This document shows positions 1 through 7,724 of a stretch of 48,007 nt of DNA, piece by piece. The notes beneath the pieces were generated by a model. It was not told the origin of the DNA. It searched no databases and saw nothing but the letters and a program-made list of their open reading frames with translations. Where the stretch lies: NCBI RefSeq assembly GCF_017874575.1, contig NZ_JAGGLU010000015.1, positions 1-48,007 of the forward strand. The letters run 5' to 3'. Origin of the DNA: Lactobacillus colini (GTDB lineage: Bacteria > Bacillota > Bacilli > Lactobacillales > Lactobacillaceae). The position numbers and the translations under genes are program-made. Each line of letters opens with the position of its first letter. Positions within the stretch are counted from its first letter, which is position 1.

Positions 1-48
1 AAAGTAGTTGGTGGGAAACTGCCTGCGAGGTTAGGTAGTCGCCGTGCT
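1..48 (+). rRNA. 5S ribosomal RNA, 3' end only
   Basis: The first bases match from memory the 3' half of lactobacillar 5S rRNA: the GGTGGGAAACTGCC segment, the TTAGGTAGTCGCCG 3' strand, and a hairpin-terminator immediately after. The 5' part and the 16S and 23S genes lie outside the window. The window therefore starts at the end of an rrn operon. No tRNA gene follows. Confidence 0.88.
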
Positions 49-54
49 AAATAG

Positions 55-83
55 GAGAGAGGACAAATGTCCTCTCTTTTTTT
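55..83 (+). terminator. Intrinsic terminator of the rrn operon
   Basis: AGAGAGGAC (56-64) pairs with GTCCTCTCT (69-77) around a four-base loop and runs into a T tract. It sits seven bases behind the 5S end, where an rRNA operon terminator is expected. Confidence 0.9.
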
Positions 84-107
84 ATAAAATTTTATAATTT
101 AATACGT

Positions 108-547
108 GTGGTGCTAGTTAAATCATTTTAATTATCAAAAAAGTCCAATTGGATTAGACTCAAAGCGTAGTAATAAAAGAGAAAAGAGTCTGATCTAATT
201 GAACTATCTTAAGATTAATCATTTTAGTCATCATTTATAAGTAAGTTTTAAGCAATTAAATATAATTTATCATCGGCTTTACCACGCTTATGCTCCTAAA
301 AGTTTGTCTGAACGTAAAAATATCGACAAGCGTAAAATCTCTGATAGCATTATCTTAGCTATGTTTATTTGGTAGTTCAAAGTTGGCATTGAATCACAAA
401 GACGATTTTGTGAATATTTTTGTGAACTTCTCACATTCACGTTTTAATCGTCGAGCACGTAATTTAATAGGGTTTCAGCAAAGATTAGAAATTGCCATTT
501 TGATATCTAACCTGGAATATTGTTTAGAGCGATTTAACTAGCACCAC
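108..547 (+). mobile_element. Internally deleted IS982-like element
   Basis: A perfect 17-bp inverted repeat (GTGGTGCTAGTTAAATC at 108-124 and its complement at 531-547) bounds about 440 bp. Inside are a broken transposase reading frame and a near-perfect internal dyad (142-161 against 186-205, three mismatches). The length is less than half of a complete IS982-type element, so this is a deletion derivative. It cannot move by itself but could be mobilised in trans if its ends are still recognised. The family call rests on recognising the transposase fragments and is moderately secure. Confidence 0.7.
199..541 (+). pseudogene. IS982-type transposase remnant
   Basis: The frame starting at TTG 199 reads LNYLKINHFSHHL, stop (238-240), then a segment containing YHAYAPKSLSERKNIDKRK and SIILAMFIW, stop (373-375), then FKVGIESQRRFCEYF. 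After a frameshift near 430 the phase from 431 continues as SHSRFNRRARNL and, across a large internal deletion, ends NLEYCLERFN with stop at 539-541. Two in-frame stops, one frameshift and the loss of the central catalytic region mean the gene is dead. The usual length for the family is close to 290 residues; about 114 codons remain. The fragments resemble IS982 transposases of lactobacilli from memory. Confidence 0.72.
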
Positions 548-692
548 GAGTAAAAGAATTTTAAATGATTTTTTGTATAAAAAATTAAACGTTCAATTTT
601 ATTTTATAATCTACTTTCTTGATTAAAATAGGCAAAAAACTTGTTTTTTTTGCGAATTTGCAAGCATTTTCATGTAATTAATGATATTATAT

Positions 693-738
693 TAAAGGTA
701 AACGTATACATTAGAAATGCTAAAGGTATTCGTACATT
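693..738 (+). promoter_or_regulatory. Tandem operator-like repeat with a cre-like site before manL
   Basis: TAAAGGTAAACGTATACATT (693-712) recurs as TAAAGGTATTCGTACATT (721-738), 28 bp apart. The first copy contains AGGTAAACGTATACA (696-710), which fits the CcpA cre consensus WTGNAANCGNWNNCW with one mismatch; the second copy fits it less well. The pair lies just upstream of the ribosome binding site AAGGGGG (747-753) of manL. Carbon-catabolite control or a dedicated regulator binding twice are both possible. The rest of 548-692 is AT-rich and shows no gene; no convincing -35/-10 pair could be chosen there. Confidence 0.5.
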
Positions 739-760
739 TTTTGATTAAGGGGGAAATCAA

Positions 761-1750
761 ATGGTAGGAATTATCCTAGCTAGTCATGGTGGCTTTGCTG
801 ATGGTATTTTTCAATCTGCTGAAATGATTTTTGGTAAGCAAGAAAATTTAGCACATTGTATTTTAAAGCCGGATGAAGGTCCAGATGATATTAGAGCTAA
901 GATGGAAAAATCAATCGCTTCTTTCGATAATCAAGATGAAGTTTTATTCTTGATTGATTTGTGGGGTGGTACCCCATTTAATCAGGCTAATAATTTAGTC
1001 AAAGAGCATGGAGGAAATTGGGCAATTGTTACAGGTATGAATCTACCGATGGTTATTGAAGCTTTGGGGCAACGTATGGCTTCTGAAAAAGCTCAAGATA
1101 TTGCAAGTGCAATCGTAAAACCAGGTAGAGATGGTATTAAGACGCAGCCTGAATCTCTAATGCCTAAAGAAGTCGCTGCACCAAAAGAAGGAGCTAAGAA
1201 ACCTAAGGGAGCCATTCCCGAAGGAACAGTTCTAGGAGATGGACATATTAAATATGGTTTAGCAAGAATTGACACTCGTTTGTTACACGGACAAGTTGCG
1301 ACAGGCTGGACTAAGAGTATTAATCCTTCTCGTATTATTGTTGTTTCCGACAAGGTTGCTAAGGATAAGCTTCGTAAGTCAATGATCAGAGAAGCTGCTC
1401 CAGCGGGTGTTCCGGCTAACACTGTTCCAATTAAAAAGATGGTGGAAGTTGATAAAGATCCACGTTTTGGTGATACTAAGGCTTTAGTATTATTCGAAAA
1501 TCCTGAAGAAGCTTTACAAGCTATCAAGGATGGCATCGGTATTAAAGAAATTAACCTGGGCTCAATTGCTTATACTGAAGGCAAAGTTAATGTTAACAAG
1601 GCTATAGCAATGGACCAACAAGACGTTGATGCGATTAAAGAAATGCAAAAGCTTGGTATTAAGTTTGATGTAAGAAAAGTTCCATCAGACAGTCCAGAAA
1701 ATATTGATCACCTTTTGGCAAAGGCCGAAAGTGAATTAAAGAATAAATAA
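761..1750 (+). CDS. manL: Mannose-class PTS EIIAB component
   Basis: The 329-aa protein is the cytoplasmic phosphotransfer subunit of a mannose/glucose PTS. The N-terminal IIA domain (about 1-130) carries the phosphorylation site His9 in ILASHGGFADG. A Pro/Lys/Ala-rich linker (about 133-155) leads to the IIB domain (about 163-329), whose phospho-acceptor His176 sits in DTRLLHGQVATGW. IIA receives phosphate from HPr and passes it to IIB and then to the sugar bound by EIIC/EIID. The start follows AAGGGGG at good spacing. It heads an operon with manM (19-bp gap) and manN. In lactic acid bacteria this transporter is the usual glucose/mannose importer and can be a receptor for class IIa bacteriocins (family knowledge). 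Substrate is not provable from sequence. Confidence 0.95.
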   Translation: MVGIILASHGGFADGIFQSAEMIFGKQENLAHCILKPDEGPDDIRAKMEKSIASFDNQDEVLFLIDLWGGTPFNQANNLVKEHGGNWAIVTGMNLPMVIEALGQRMASEKAQDIASAIVKPGRDGIKTQPESLMPKEVAAPKEGAKKPKGAIPEGTVLGDGHIKYGLARIDTRLLHGQVATGWTKSINPSRIIVVSDKVAKDKLRKSMIREAAPAGVPANTVPIKKMVEVDKDPRFGDTKALVLFENPEEALQAIKDGIGIKEINLGSIAYTEGKVNVNKAIAMDQQDVDAIKEMQKLGIKFDVRKVPSDSPENIDHLLAKAESELKNK

Positions 1751-1769
1751 AACTTTAGGGGGAAAAGAA

Positions 1770-2576
1770 ATGAACGCTATTCAGATGATTCTGGTAGTTA
1801 TCGTAGCCTTCCTAGCAGGTATGGAAGGTATTTTGGATCAATTCCAATTCCATCAACCACTTGTTGCATGTACACTTATTGGATTAGTTACAGGTAACTT
1901 GACATTAGGTGTTATGTTAGGTGGTTCATTACAAATGATTGCTTTAGGTTGGGCTAACATTGGTGCTGCTGTTGCGCCAGATGCTGCATTGGCATCAGTA
2001 GCTTCAGCTATTATCTTAGTACAAGGTGGTCAAGGACAAAAAGGTATTGGTACTGCTATTGGTATTGCTATTCCATTAGCTGTTGCTGGTTTGTTCTTAA
2101 CAATGTTAGTTCGTACTATCTCAGTTGCTATTGTTCACATTATGGACAAGAAAGCTGAAGAAGGTAACTGGCGTGCCATTGACTTATGGCAATATATTGC
2201 TTTAGCATTACAGGGCTTGAGAATAGCTATTCCAGCTGCTTTGTTATTAGCTATTCCAGCTAGCTTAGTTCGTCAGGGATTGGAAGCTATGCCACAATGG
2301 TTGAACGATGGTATGACTATCGGTGGTGGTATGGTTGTTGCTGTTGGTTATGCAATGGTTATCAACATGATGGCTAACCGTGAAGTATGGCCATTCTTTG
2401 CTATTGGCTTCTGCTTAGCAGCAATTAAAGAGTTAACTTTGATTGCTTTAGGTGGTATTGGTCTTTCAATGGCACTTATGTACTTAGCTTTAGAAGGATC
2501 TGGCAAAAATAACGGTGGTAATGGCGACAATAGTGGTTCAGGGGATCCACTTGGCGACATTCTGGATGATTATTAA
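1770..2576 (+). CDS. manM: Mannose-class PTS EIIC membrane component
   Basis: The 268-aa protein is very hydrophobic and forms the sugar-translocating membrane subunit together with EIID. It starts MNAIQMILVVIVAFLAGMEG, the typical EIIC-Man opening, and contains the conserved loop GGSLQMIALGWANIGAAVAP, which is the signature of the family. The last roughly 25 residues are not membrane-like: a Gly/Asn/Ser-rich stretch (KNNGGNGDNSGSGD) followed by an acidic end (DILDDY). Such low-complexity tails are common in lactobacillar EIIC proteins. AGGGGG upstream provides the ribosome binding site. It lies between manL (19 bp) and manN (26 bp) and is surely cotranscribed. Confidence 0.95.
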   Translation: MNAIQMILVVIVAFLAGMEGILDQFQFHQPLVACTLIGLVTGNLTLGVMLGGSLQMIALGWANIGAAVAPDAALASVASAIILVQGGQGQKGIGTAIGIAIPLAVAGLFLTMLVRTISVAIVHIMDKKAEEGNWRAIDLWQYIALALQGLRIAIPAALLLAIPASLVRQGLEAMPQWLNDGMTIGGGMVVAVGYAMVINMMANREVWPFFAIGFCLAAIKELTLIALGGIGLSMALMYLALEGSGKNNGGNGDNSGSGDPLGDILDDY

Positions 2577-2602
2577 AATTAAGCTAGAGGAGGCTAAAGC
2601 AA

Positions 2603-3538
2603 ATGGCTGAAACAGCAAAAAAAGAAAATAAAATAACATTAACTAAGTCAGATAGATGGAAAGTATGTTGGCGTTCAACATTCTTACAAGGATCATGGAA
2701 CTATGAAAGAATGCAAAACGGTGGTTTTGCATATAGTATGATTCCTGCCTTGCGCAAATTATATCCTAATAAGGATGATATGAAGAGTGCCTTGAAGAGA
2801 CACTTGGAATTCTTTAACACTCACCCATATTTAACTTCACCTATTCTAGGCGTTACTCTTGCTTTAGAAGAAGATAGAGCTAATGGAGCAGACGTTGATA
2901 ATCAAACTATTAACGGTGTTAAAGTTGGTATGATGGGACCTTTAGCTGGTGTTGGTGATCCAGTCTTCTGGTACACTGTTCGTCCAATTATTGGTTCATT
3001 GGGTGCTTCACTAGCATTAAGTGGTAATGTTCTTGGACCTATACTATTCTTTGTTTTATGGAACGTTATTCGTATCGCCTTCTTATGGTATACTCAAGAA
3101 ATGGGTTATAAGGCTGGTACTAAGATTACCGAAGATGCTTCAGGTGGTTTATTACAAAAGATTACCCGTGGTGCTTCAATGATGGGTATGTTCGTCATTG
3201 GTGCTTTGATTGAACGTTGGGTATCAATTAACTTCAAGCCTGTAGTTTCAAAAGTGCCATTATCAAAAGGAGCTTATATTGATTGGAACGCTATCCCATC
3301 AGGTGCTCAAGGTATCCACAAAGTATTAACTGAATGGAATATGGGTAATGGCTTGGCTTTGGATAAGGTTAAAGAAACAACCTTGCAAAACAACTTGGAT
3401 TCATTAATTCCAGGGTTAGCAGCCTTACTTCTTACATTCCTCTGTATGTGGCTATTGAAGAAGAAGGTTTCACCAATTGTTATCATTATTGCCATCTTCA
3501 TTGTAGGTATTGCAGGTCACGTAGTAGGCTTATTCTAA
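2603..3538 (+). CDS. manN: Mannose-class PTS EIID membrane component
   Basis: The 311-aa protein is the second membrane subunit of the mannose-family transporter. Typical EIID features are visible: the Lys-rich cytoplasmic start, the segment STFLQGSWNYERMQNGGFAY, the motif HLEFFNTHPYLTSPILGV, and the loop GMMGPLAGVGDPVFWYT. Only the C-terminal end (about 270-311) is strongly hydrophobic, with a single conserved transmembrane hairpin. The start ATG follows GAGGAGG. A strong terminator (3555-3586) follows the stop codon, so manLMN form a closed three-gene unit with some readthrough possible to the DUF956 gene. Confidence 0.95.
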   Translation: MAETAKKENKITLTKSDRWKVCWRSTFLQGSWNYERMQNGGFAYSMIPALRKLYPNKDDMKSALKRHLEFFNTHPYLTSPILGVTLALEEDRANGADVDNQTINGVKVGMMGPLAGVGDPVFWYTVRPIIGSLGASLALSGNVLGPILFFVLWNVIRIAFLWYTQEMGYKAGTKITEDASGGLLQKITRGASMMGMFVIGALIERWVSINFKPVVSKVPLSKGAYIDWNAIPSGAQGIHKVLTEWNMGNGLALDKVKETTLQNNLDSLIPGLAALLLTFLCMWLLKKKVSPIVIIIAIFIVGIAGHVVGLF

Positions 3539-3554
3539 TAATTTGGCAGTATAT

Positions 3555-3586
3555 AAAAAGCAGTCTACAGCGACTGCTTTTTGTTT
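3555..3586 (+). terminator. Terminator behind manLMN
   Basis: AAAAAGCAGTC (3555-3565) pairs with GACTGCTTTTT (3572-3582), loop of six, followed by T residues. The DUF956 gene starts only 18 bp further on, so the terminator may attenuate rather than abolish its expression. Confidence 0.88.
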
Positions 3587-3603
3587 TATAAAGGAAAGGT
3601 TAA

Positions 3604-3966
3604 ATGGTTCAATCATTAAATACTAAATCTGAATATGTCGATTCAGGAACTTGGTTTCGTGGGATGCCCACTTATGGAAAAATTATGATCGGAGACAAAG
3701 GGTTTGAATTTTATCGAGATAATAACTTAAATGATTATGTTCAAATCCCCTGGGGTGAAATTACGGTTGTAGTTGCTGATGTATATTTTGGTGGTAAGTA
3801 TATTCCTAGATTTAAGCTCTGTACTAAAAAAAATGGCCAGTTTTACTTCGCATCACGTCATACTAAGACAACGCTTAGGGCAATTAGAGAACATATTCCG
3901 TCTAAAAATATTCGTAAAGCTTTGACATTAGGGCAAAAAATAAAACGTGGAATTTTGAGAAAATAA
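3604..3966 (+). CDS. manO: DUF956 protein, mannose PTS-associated
   Basis: This 120-aa cytoplasmic protein belongs to DUF956, which is regularly found directly behind manLMN in lactobacilli, streptococci and enterococci. Characteristic segments are DSGTWFRGMPTYGKIMIGDK, YVQIPWGEI and GKYIPRFKL, with a basic C-terminus (ILRK). It has no membrane segment or known catalytic motif. The fold looks like a PH/GRAM-like beta-rich domain, but this is inference. The start follows AAGGAAAGG. It is separated from manN by a terminator, so it may be produced at a lower level. A regulatory or accessory role for the PTS is suggested only by gene neighbourhood. The symbol manO is used in some related genomes. 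Confidence 0.82.
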   Translation: MVQSLNTKSEYVDSGTWFRGMPTYGKIMIGDKGFEFYRDNNLNDYVQIPWGEITVVVADVYFGGKYIPRFKLCTKKNGQFYFASRHTKTTLRAIREHIPSKNIRKALTLGQKIKRGILRK

Positions 3967-3970
3967 TGTA

Positions 3971-4007
3971 GTAAGCTTAGGCGATAAAAACCTAAGCTTT
4001 TTTTATT
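3971..4007 (+). terminator. Terminator behind the DUF956 gene
   Basis: AAGCTTAGG (3973-3981) pairs with CCTAAGCTT (3991-3999), followed by a run of seven T. It separates the mannose PTS region from the permease genes. Confidence 0.9.
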
Positions 4008-4134
4008 TAATTACAAGCAAAAAAAGGCTATTTAACCTTGGCAGTAAGCTTGTCATGTATTAAAATATTTTTAATGTAATATTTTATGAAGCTAGATTTT
4101 TAAGACTTATTAGCTTTAAATAGGGAGTTACAAG

Positions 4135-5535
4135 ATGAAAGACAAAAAATCAGTTCCCGGGCTAAAGCGTTCGATGACTGCGGGACAAATGGAAATGATC
4201 TCACTTGGTGGTGCCATTGGGGTAGGCCTATTTATGGGTGCTACTGCAACAATTAAGTGGACAGGACCATCAGTATTATTGGCATATCTATTTGTAGGAA
4301 TAATTTTATATGTAGTAATGCGAGCTTTAGGAGAAATGCTTTATGTTAATCCAGGGACGGGCTCATTTGCTGATTATGCAACTGAATATGTTCATCCAAT
4401 TGCTGGATATTTAGCGGAGTGGGCTAATGTTTTTGAATATATTGTAGTAGGTATGTCAGAAGTTGTTGCAGCTACGGAATATTTAAAATTTTGGTGGCCT
4501 AATGTAAGTGCTTTATGGTCAGGGATAATAATTATTGCGATGCTATTATTGGCCAACTTAGCTAGTGCTAAAGCTTATGCTTCTTTAGAATTTTGGTTCG
4601 CCATGATTAAGGTTGTTACAATAATTTTGATGATTATTTTAGGCTTTTTGGTTATTTTCCTAGGTATTGGTAATGGTGGAAAGCCTACTGGTTTTAGTAA
4701 CTTGTGGGCCCATGGTGGATTTTTCACAGGAGGCTTAAAGGGATTCTTATTCTCAATGTCAATTATTGTAGGCTCATATGAAGGTATTGAACTGTTAGGT
4801 ATCTCAGCTGGTGAGGTTGCTAATCCGCAAGATGCAATTGTAAAATCTGTAAAATCAGTTTTATGGAGAATTTTAATTTTCTACGTTGGAGCAATCTTTG
4901 TAATTGTAACAATATATCCTTGGAATGAGTTAAGTAGTATGGGCTCACCATTTGTAACAACTTTTGCTAAAGTTGGAATTACTGCAGCAGCCAGCGTTAT
5001 TAACTTCGTAGTCTTAACAGCTGCCTTGTCTGGTGCTAATTCGGGTATTTACTCATCAAGTAGAATGCTATTTAAGCTAGCACATAATGGTGACGCTCCA
5101 AAAACATTTGGTCATATTTCCAAAAGAATTGTACCAAGTCATGCAATTATGGGTATTACCGGGGGAATATTATTAGGTTTTATATTAAATGTATTTGCGG
5201 CAACACTTAATAAGTCTACACAAGATTTATTTGTTATTGTGTTCTCTTCGTCAGTGTTGCCAGGTATGATCCCTTGGTTTGTGATTTTATGGGCAGAACT
5301 AAGATTTAGAAGGAATAACCCTGATTTATTAGAAAATCATCCATTTAAACTGCCGCTATATCCATTTTCTAATTATTTTGCATTTGTAATGTTAGTACTA
5401 ATCGTGATCTTTATGTTTATTAATCCAGAAACGAGAGTATCTGTAGCGGCTGGTGCAGCAGTATTAATATTAGCAGTGATTGTATATTTAATTCGCCACA
5501 GAAAGGATGTTCGTAGTGAGCAAAGAAAAGAATAA
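4135..5535 (+). CDS. Amino-acid permease, APC superfamily (first paralogue)
   Basis: The 466-aa protein has about twelve hydrophobic segments and belongs to the amino-acid transporter branch of the APC superfamily. The N-terminal signature GGAIGVGLFMGATATIKWTGP (about 25-45) is the substrate-binding unwound helix 1, and ALGEML near 65 is the conserved end of helix 2. Overall it resembles the D-serine/D-alanine/glycine and GABA permease type, but the substrate cannot be decided. The start follows AGGGAG. It overlaps the next gene, a close paralogue with long identical stretches such as FWFAMIKVVTIILMIILG and NSGIYSSSRMLFKLAH. The pair clearly arose by tandem duplication. Confidence 0.9.
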   Translation: MKDKKSVPGLKRSMTAGQMEMISLGGAIGVGLFMGATATIKWTGPSVLLAYLFVGIILYVVMRALGEMLYVNPGTGSFADYATEYVHPIAGYLAEWANVFEYIVVGMSEVVAATEYLKFWWPNVSALWSGIIIIAMLLLANLASAKAYASLEFWFAMIKVVTIILMIILGFLVIFLGIGNGGKPTGFSNLWAHGGFFTGGLKGFLFSMSIIVGSYEGIELLGISAGEVANPQDAIVKSVKSVLWRILIFYVGAIFVIVTIYPWNELSSMGSPFVTTFAKVGITAAASVINFVVLTAALSGANSGIYSSSRMLFKLAHNGDAPKTFGHISKRIVPSHAIMGITGGILLGFILNVFAATLNKSTQDLFVIVFSSSVLPGMIPWFVILWAELRFRRNNPDLLENHPFKLPLYPFSNYFAFVMLVLIVIFMFINPETRVSVAAGAAVLILAVIVYLIRHRKDVRSEQRKE

Positions 5536-6904
5536 AGCACCTAAGTTAAAACGCTCAATGACCGCCAGCCAAATGGAAATGATCTCACTCGGTGGAGCAA
5601 TTGGAGTCGGATTATTTATGGGGTCAACTTCAACAATTAAATGGACTGGTCCCTCTGTTTTATTGGCGTATATTTTTGTAGGATTAATTCTTTACATTGT
5701 AATGAGAGCGTTGGGAGAAATTTTATATATTAATCCTAGCACTGGGTCATTTGCTGACTATGCCACTGATTATATTTCACCGCTCGCTGGATATTTAGCA
5801 GAATGGGCTGCGGTATTTCAATATATTGTTGTAGGTATATCAGAAGTAGTTGCAGCTACAGAATACTTAAGATTCTGGTGGCCTAATGTAAGTGCCTTTT
5901 GGTCAGGAATAATAATTATTATTTTTCTTTTACTGGCAAATATTGTCAGTGCAAAAGCTTATGGTGCATTAGAGTTTTGGTTTGCTATGATTAAAGTCGT
6001 TACAATAATTTTGATGATTATTTTAGGCTTATTAGTAATCGTACTCGGTGTTGGTAATCATGGACATCCAATTGGACTAGCAAATTTATGGTCACACGGA
6101 GGCTTTTTCACTAATGGGATTAAGGGCTTTTTCTTTTCGATGGCGATAATCGTCGGCTCGTATCAAGGAATTGAATTAATTGGTATTTCGGCTGGTGAAG
6201 TTGCCAATCCACAAAAAGCTATTGTAAAAAGTGTTAAAACGGTGTTATGGCGTATCTTGATTTTTTATGTGGGAGCAATCTTTGTGATTGTTACTATCTA
6301 TCCATGGAATCAACTTAGTGCTATTGGTTCCCCATTTGTTGAAACTTTTACTAAGGTAGGAATTACTGCAGCAGCAGGAATTATTAACTTTGTGGTCTTG
6401 ACAGCAGCTTTATCTGGAGCAAATTCGGGAATTTATTCATCAAGTAGAATGCTTTTCAAGTTAGCTCATGATGGTGAAGCGCCTAAAGCTTTTGGTCATA
6501 TTTCTAAGAGAGTTGTGCCTAATAGGGCAATTTTAGGTATTACCGGGGGAATATTGATCGGTTTCGTTCTTAATATTATTTTGTCAATGGTAAACAAAAC
6601 AATGGGTGAGCTATTTGTAATCGTCTATAGTTCGTCTGTTTTACCAGGTATGGTAGCGTGGTTTGTTATTCTGTTGGCTGAATTACGTTTTAGGAAGCAC
6701 AATCAAGATTTAATGGAAAATCACCCGTTTAAATTGCCAATTTATCCGTATTCTAATTATTTTGCCTTAATTATGCTAGTAATTATTGTTATTTTTATGT
6801 TTATCAATCCAGAAACGAGAGTATCGGTATCTGTTGGAGCTGGTGTTTTAATTTTGGCAACATTAGTTTATTGGATAAGACATCATAAAAAGAAAATTGA
6901 TTAA
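5516..6904 (+). CDS. Amino-acid permease, APC superfamily (second paralogue)
   Basis: This protein is a near twin of the preceding permease and shares its helix 1 motif (GGAIGVGLFMGSTSTIKWTGP). An upstream ATG at 5507 has no space for a ribosome binding site: AAAGG (5502-5506) touches it. The GTG at 5516 lies nine bases behind AAAGG and gives an N-terminus (SKEKNKAPKLKRSMTA) that aligns with the first copy, so I prefer GTG 5516 (462 aa). The start lies inside the 3' end of the first permease gene with a 20-bp overlap, so translation is probably coupled. Differences cluster in helix ends and loops, for instance AMLLLANLASAKAYAS against IFLLLANIVSAKAYGA. The two could differ in substrate or pair as a heteromer; neither is shown. 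Confidence 0.88.
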   Translation: MSKEKNKAPKLKRSMTASQMEMISLGGAIGVGLFMGSTSTIKWTGPSVLLAYIFVGLILYIVMRALGEILYINPSTGSFADYATDYISPLAGYLAEWAAVFQYIVVGISEVVAATEYLRFWWPNVSAFWSGIIIIIFLLLANIVSAKAYGALEFWFAMIKVVTIILMIILGLLVIVLGVGNHGHPIGLANLWSHGGFFTNGIKGFFFSMAIIVGSYQGIELIGISAGEVANPQKAIVKSVKTVLWRILIFYVGAIFVIVTIYPWNQLSAIGSPFVETFTKVGITAAAGIINFVVLTAALSGANSGIYSSSRMLFKLAHDGEAPKAFGHISKRVVPNRAILGITGGILIGFVLNIILSMVNKTMGELFVIVYSSSVLPGMVAWFVILLAELRFRKHNQDLMENHPFKLPIYPYSNYFALIMLVIIVIFMFINPETRVSVSVGAGVLILATLVYWIRHHKKKID

Positions 6905-6941
6905 AAAAGTTTCTCTTACTTGTTGTAAGAGAGCTTTTTTT
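6903..6941 (+). terminator. Terminator behind the permease pair
   Basis: AAAAAAG-tt-CTCTTAC and GTAAGAG-ag-CTTTTTTT form a long stem around TTGTT. The following gene starts 40 bp later. Confidence 0.88.
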
Positions 6942-6981
6942 GTATATTAATAGCGTAAGAAAAAGAATGGAGGAATCTAAC

Positions 6982-7710
6982 ATGCATAAACCAATTATTG
7001 GAATTTCAGGATCTGTAATTATTGATAATGGAGGAATTTTTCCTGGATATCATCGTAGTTATGTAAATGAAGATTACGTTGATTCTGTTGTTCAAAATGG
7101 TGGGGTTCCGTTTATTATCCCATTTAATGAAAATGAAGATGTTATTAAAGCTCAGATGGATAATGTGGATGGATTGATCCTATCTGGTGGACACGATGTT
7201 GATCCACATAATTATGGTGAAGAGCCTGAACAAAAGTTGGGTAATATTTGGCCAGAACGTGATAAGTTCGATATGTTACTTCTTAAACTTGCTGAAGAAA
7301 AGCATATTCCGGTGCTGGGAGTATGTCGTGGTGCTCAAGTTATCAATGTAGCACATGGTGGTTCGCTTTACCAAGATTTAAGTTATCGTGAAGAAAAGAC
7401 ATTAAAGCATTCGCAAAATCAACGCCCTACTTTAGTAACACATACAGTAAAAGTTACACCAGGTACGAAAATAGCTGAATTGCTTGGAAAAGAAGAATTG
7501 CAGACTAATTCTTTCCACCATCAACTGCTTAAAAAAGTAGCACCAGATTTTAAGGTTTCTGCCCGTTGTGTTGATGGGGTAGTAGAAGCAATTGAAAATG
7601 ACGATGCATCAGTTATTGCGGTTCAATGGCACCCTGAAATGCTACATAGAGTTTCTAAAATACAAAATAACTTGTTTAAATATATTATTGAACAAGCAAG
7701 TAATAAATAG
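6982..7710 (+). CDS. Class I glutamine-amidotransferase-like hydrolase (peptidase C26)
   Basis: The 242-aa protein belongs to the peptidase C26 / gamma-glutamyl-GABA hydrolase (PuuD-like) family. The triad is visible: nucleophile Cys115 in LGVCRGAQ, and His217 and Glu219 in QWHPE. The oxyanion-loop motif LILSGGHDVDPHNYGE (about 65-80) is typical. Such enzymes cleave gamma-glutamyl amides. The start at ATG 6982 follows TGGAGGA at ideal spacing. Upstream in-frame starts at 6940 (TTG) and 6967 would place the N-terminus in the terminator or too near the ribosome binding site. An amino-acid permease follows after 14 bp, suggesting uptake and hydrolysis of gamma-glutamyl or polyamine-type compounds. 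That link is inference. Confidence 0.88.
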   Translation: MHKPIIGISGSVIIDNGGIFPGYHRSYVNEDYVDSVVQNGGVPFIIPFNENEDVIKAQMDNVDGLILSGGHDVDPHNYGEEPEQKLGNIWPERDKFDMLLLKLAEEKHIPVLGVCRGAQVINVAHGGSLYQDLSYREEKTLKHSQNQRPTLVTHTVKVTPGTKIAELLGKEELQTNSFHHQLLKKVAPDFKVSARCVDGVVEAIENDDASVIAVQWHPEMLHRVSKIQNNLFKYIIEQASNK

Positions 7711-7724
7711 AAAAGAAATTTAAA

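Noticed and set aside
628..645. Possible sigma-54 promoter (AGGCA-n6-TTGT) before manLMN
   Set aside because: Spacing fits, but the invariant GC of the -12 element is GT and the -24 element lacks its TG. No sigma-54 activator gene is near.
6940..6981. Upstream TTG and ATG starts of the C26 hydrolase
   Set aside because: They lie in the preceding terminator or on the ribosome binding site; ATG 6982 has correct spacing. The same reasoning moved starts at 5507, 11999, 13115, 18617, 26273, 37300 and 42907.
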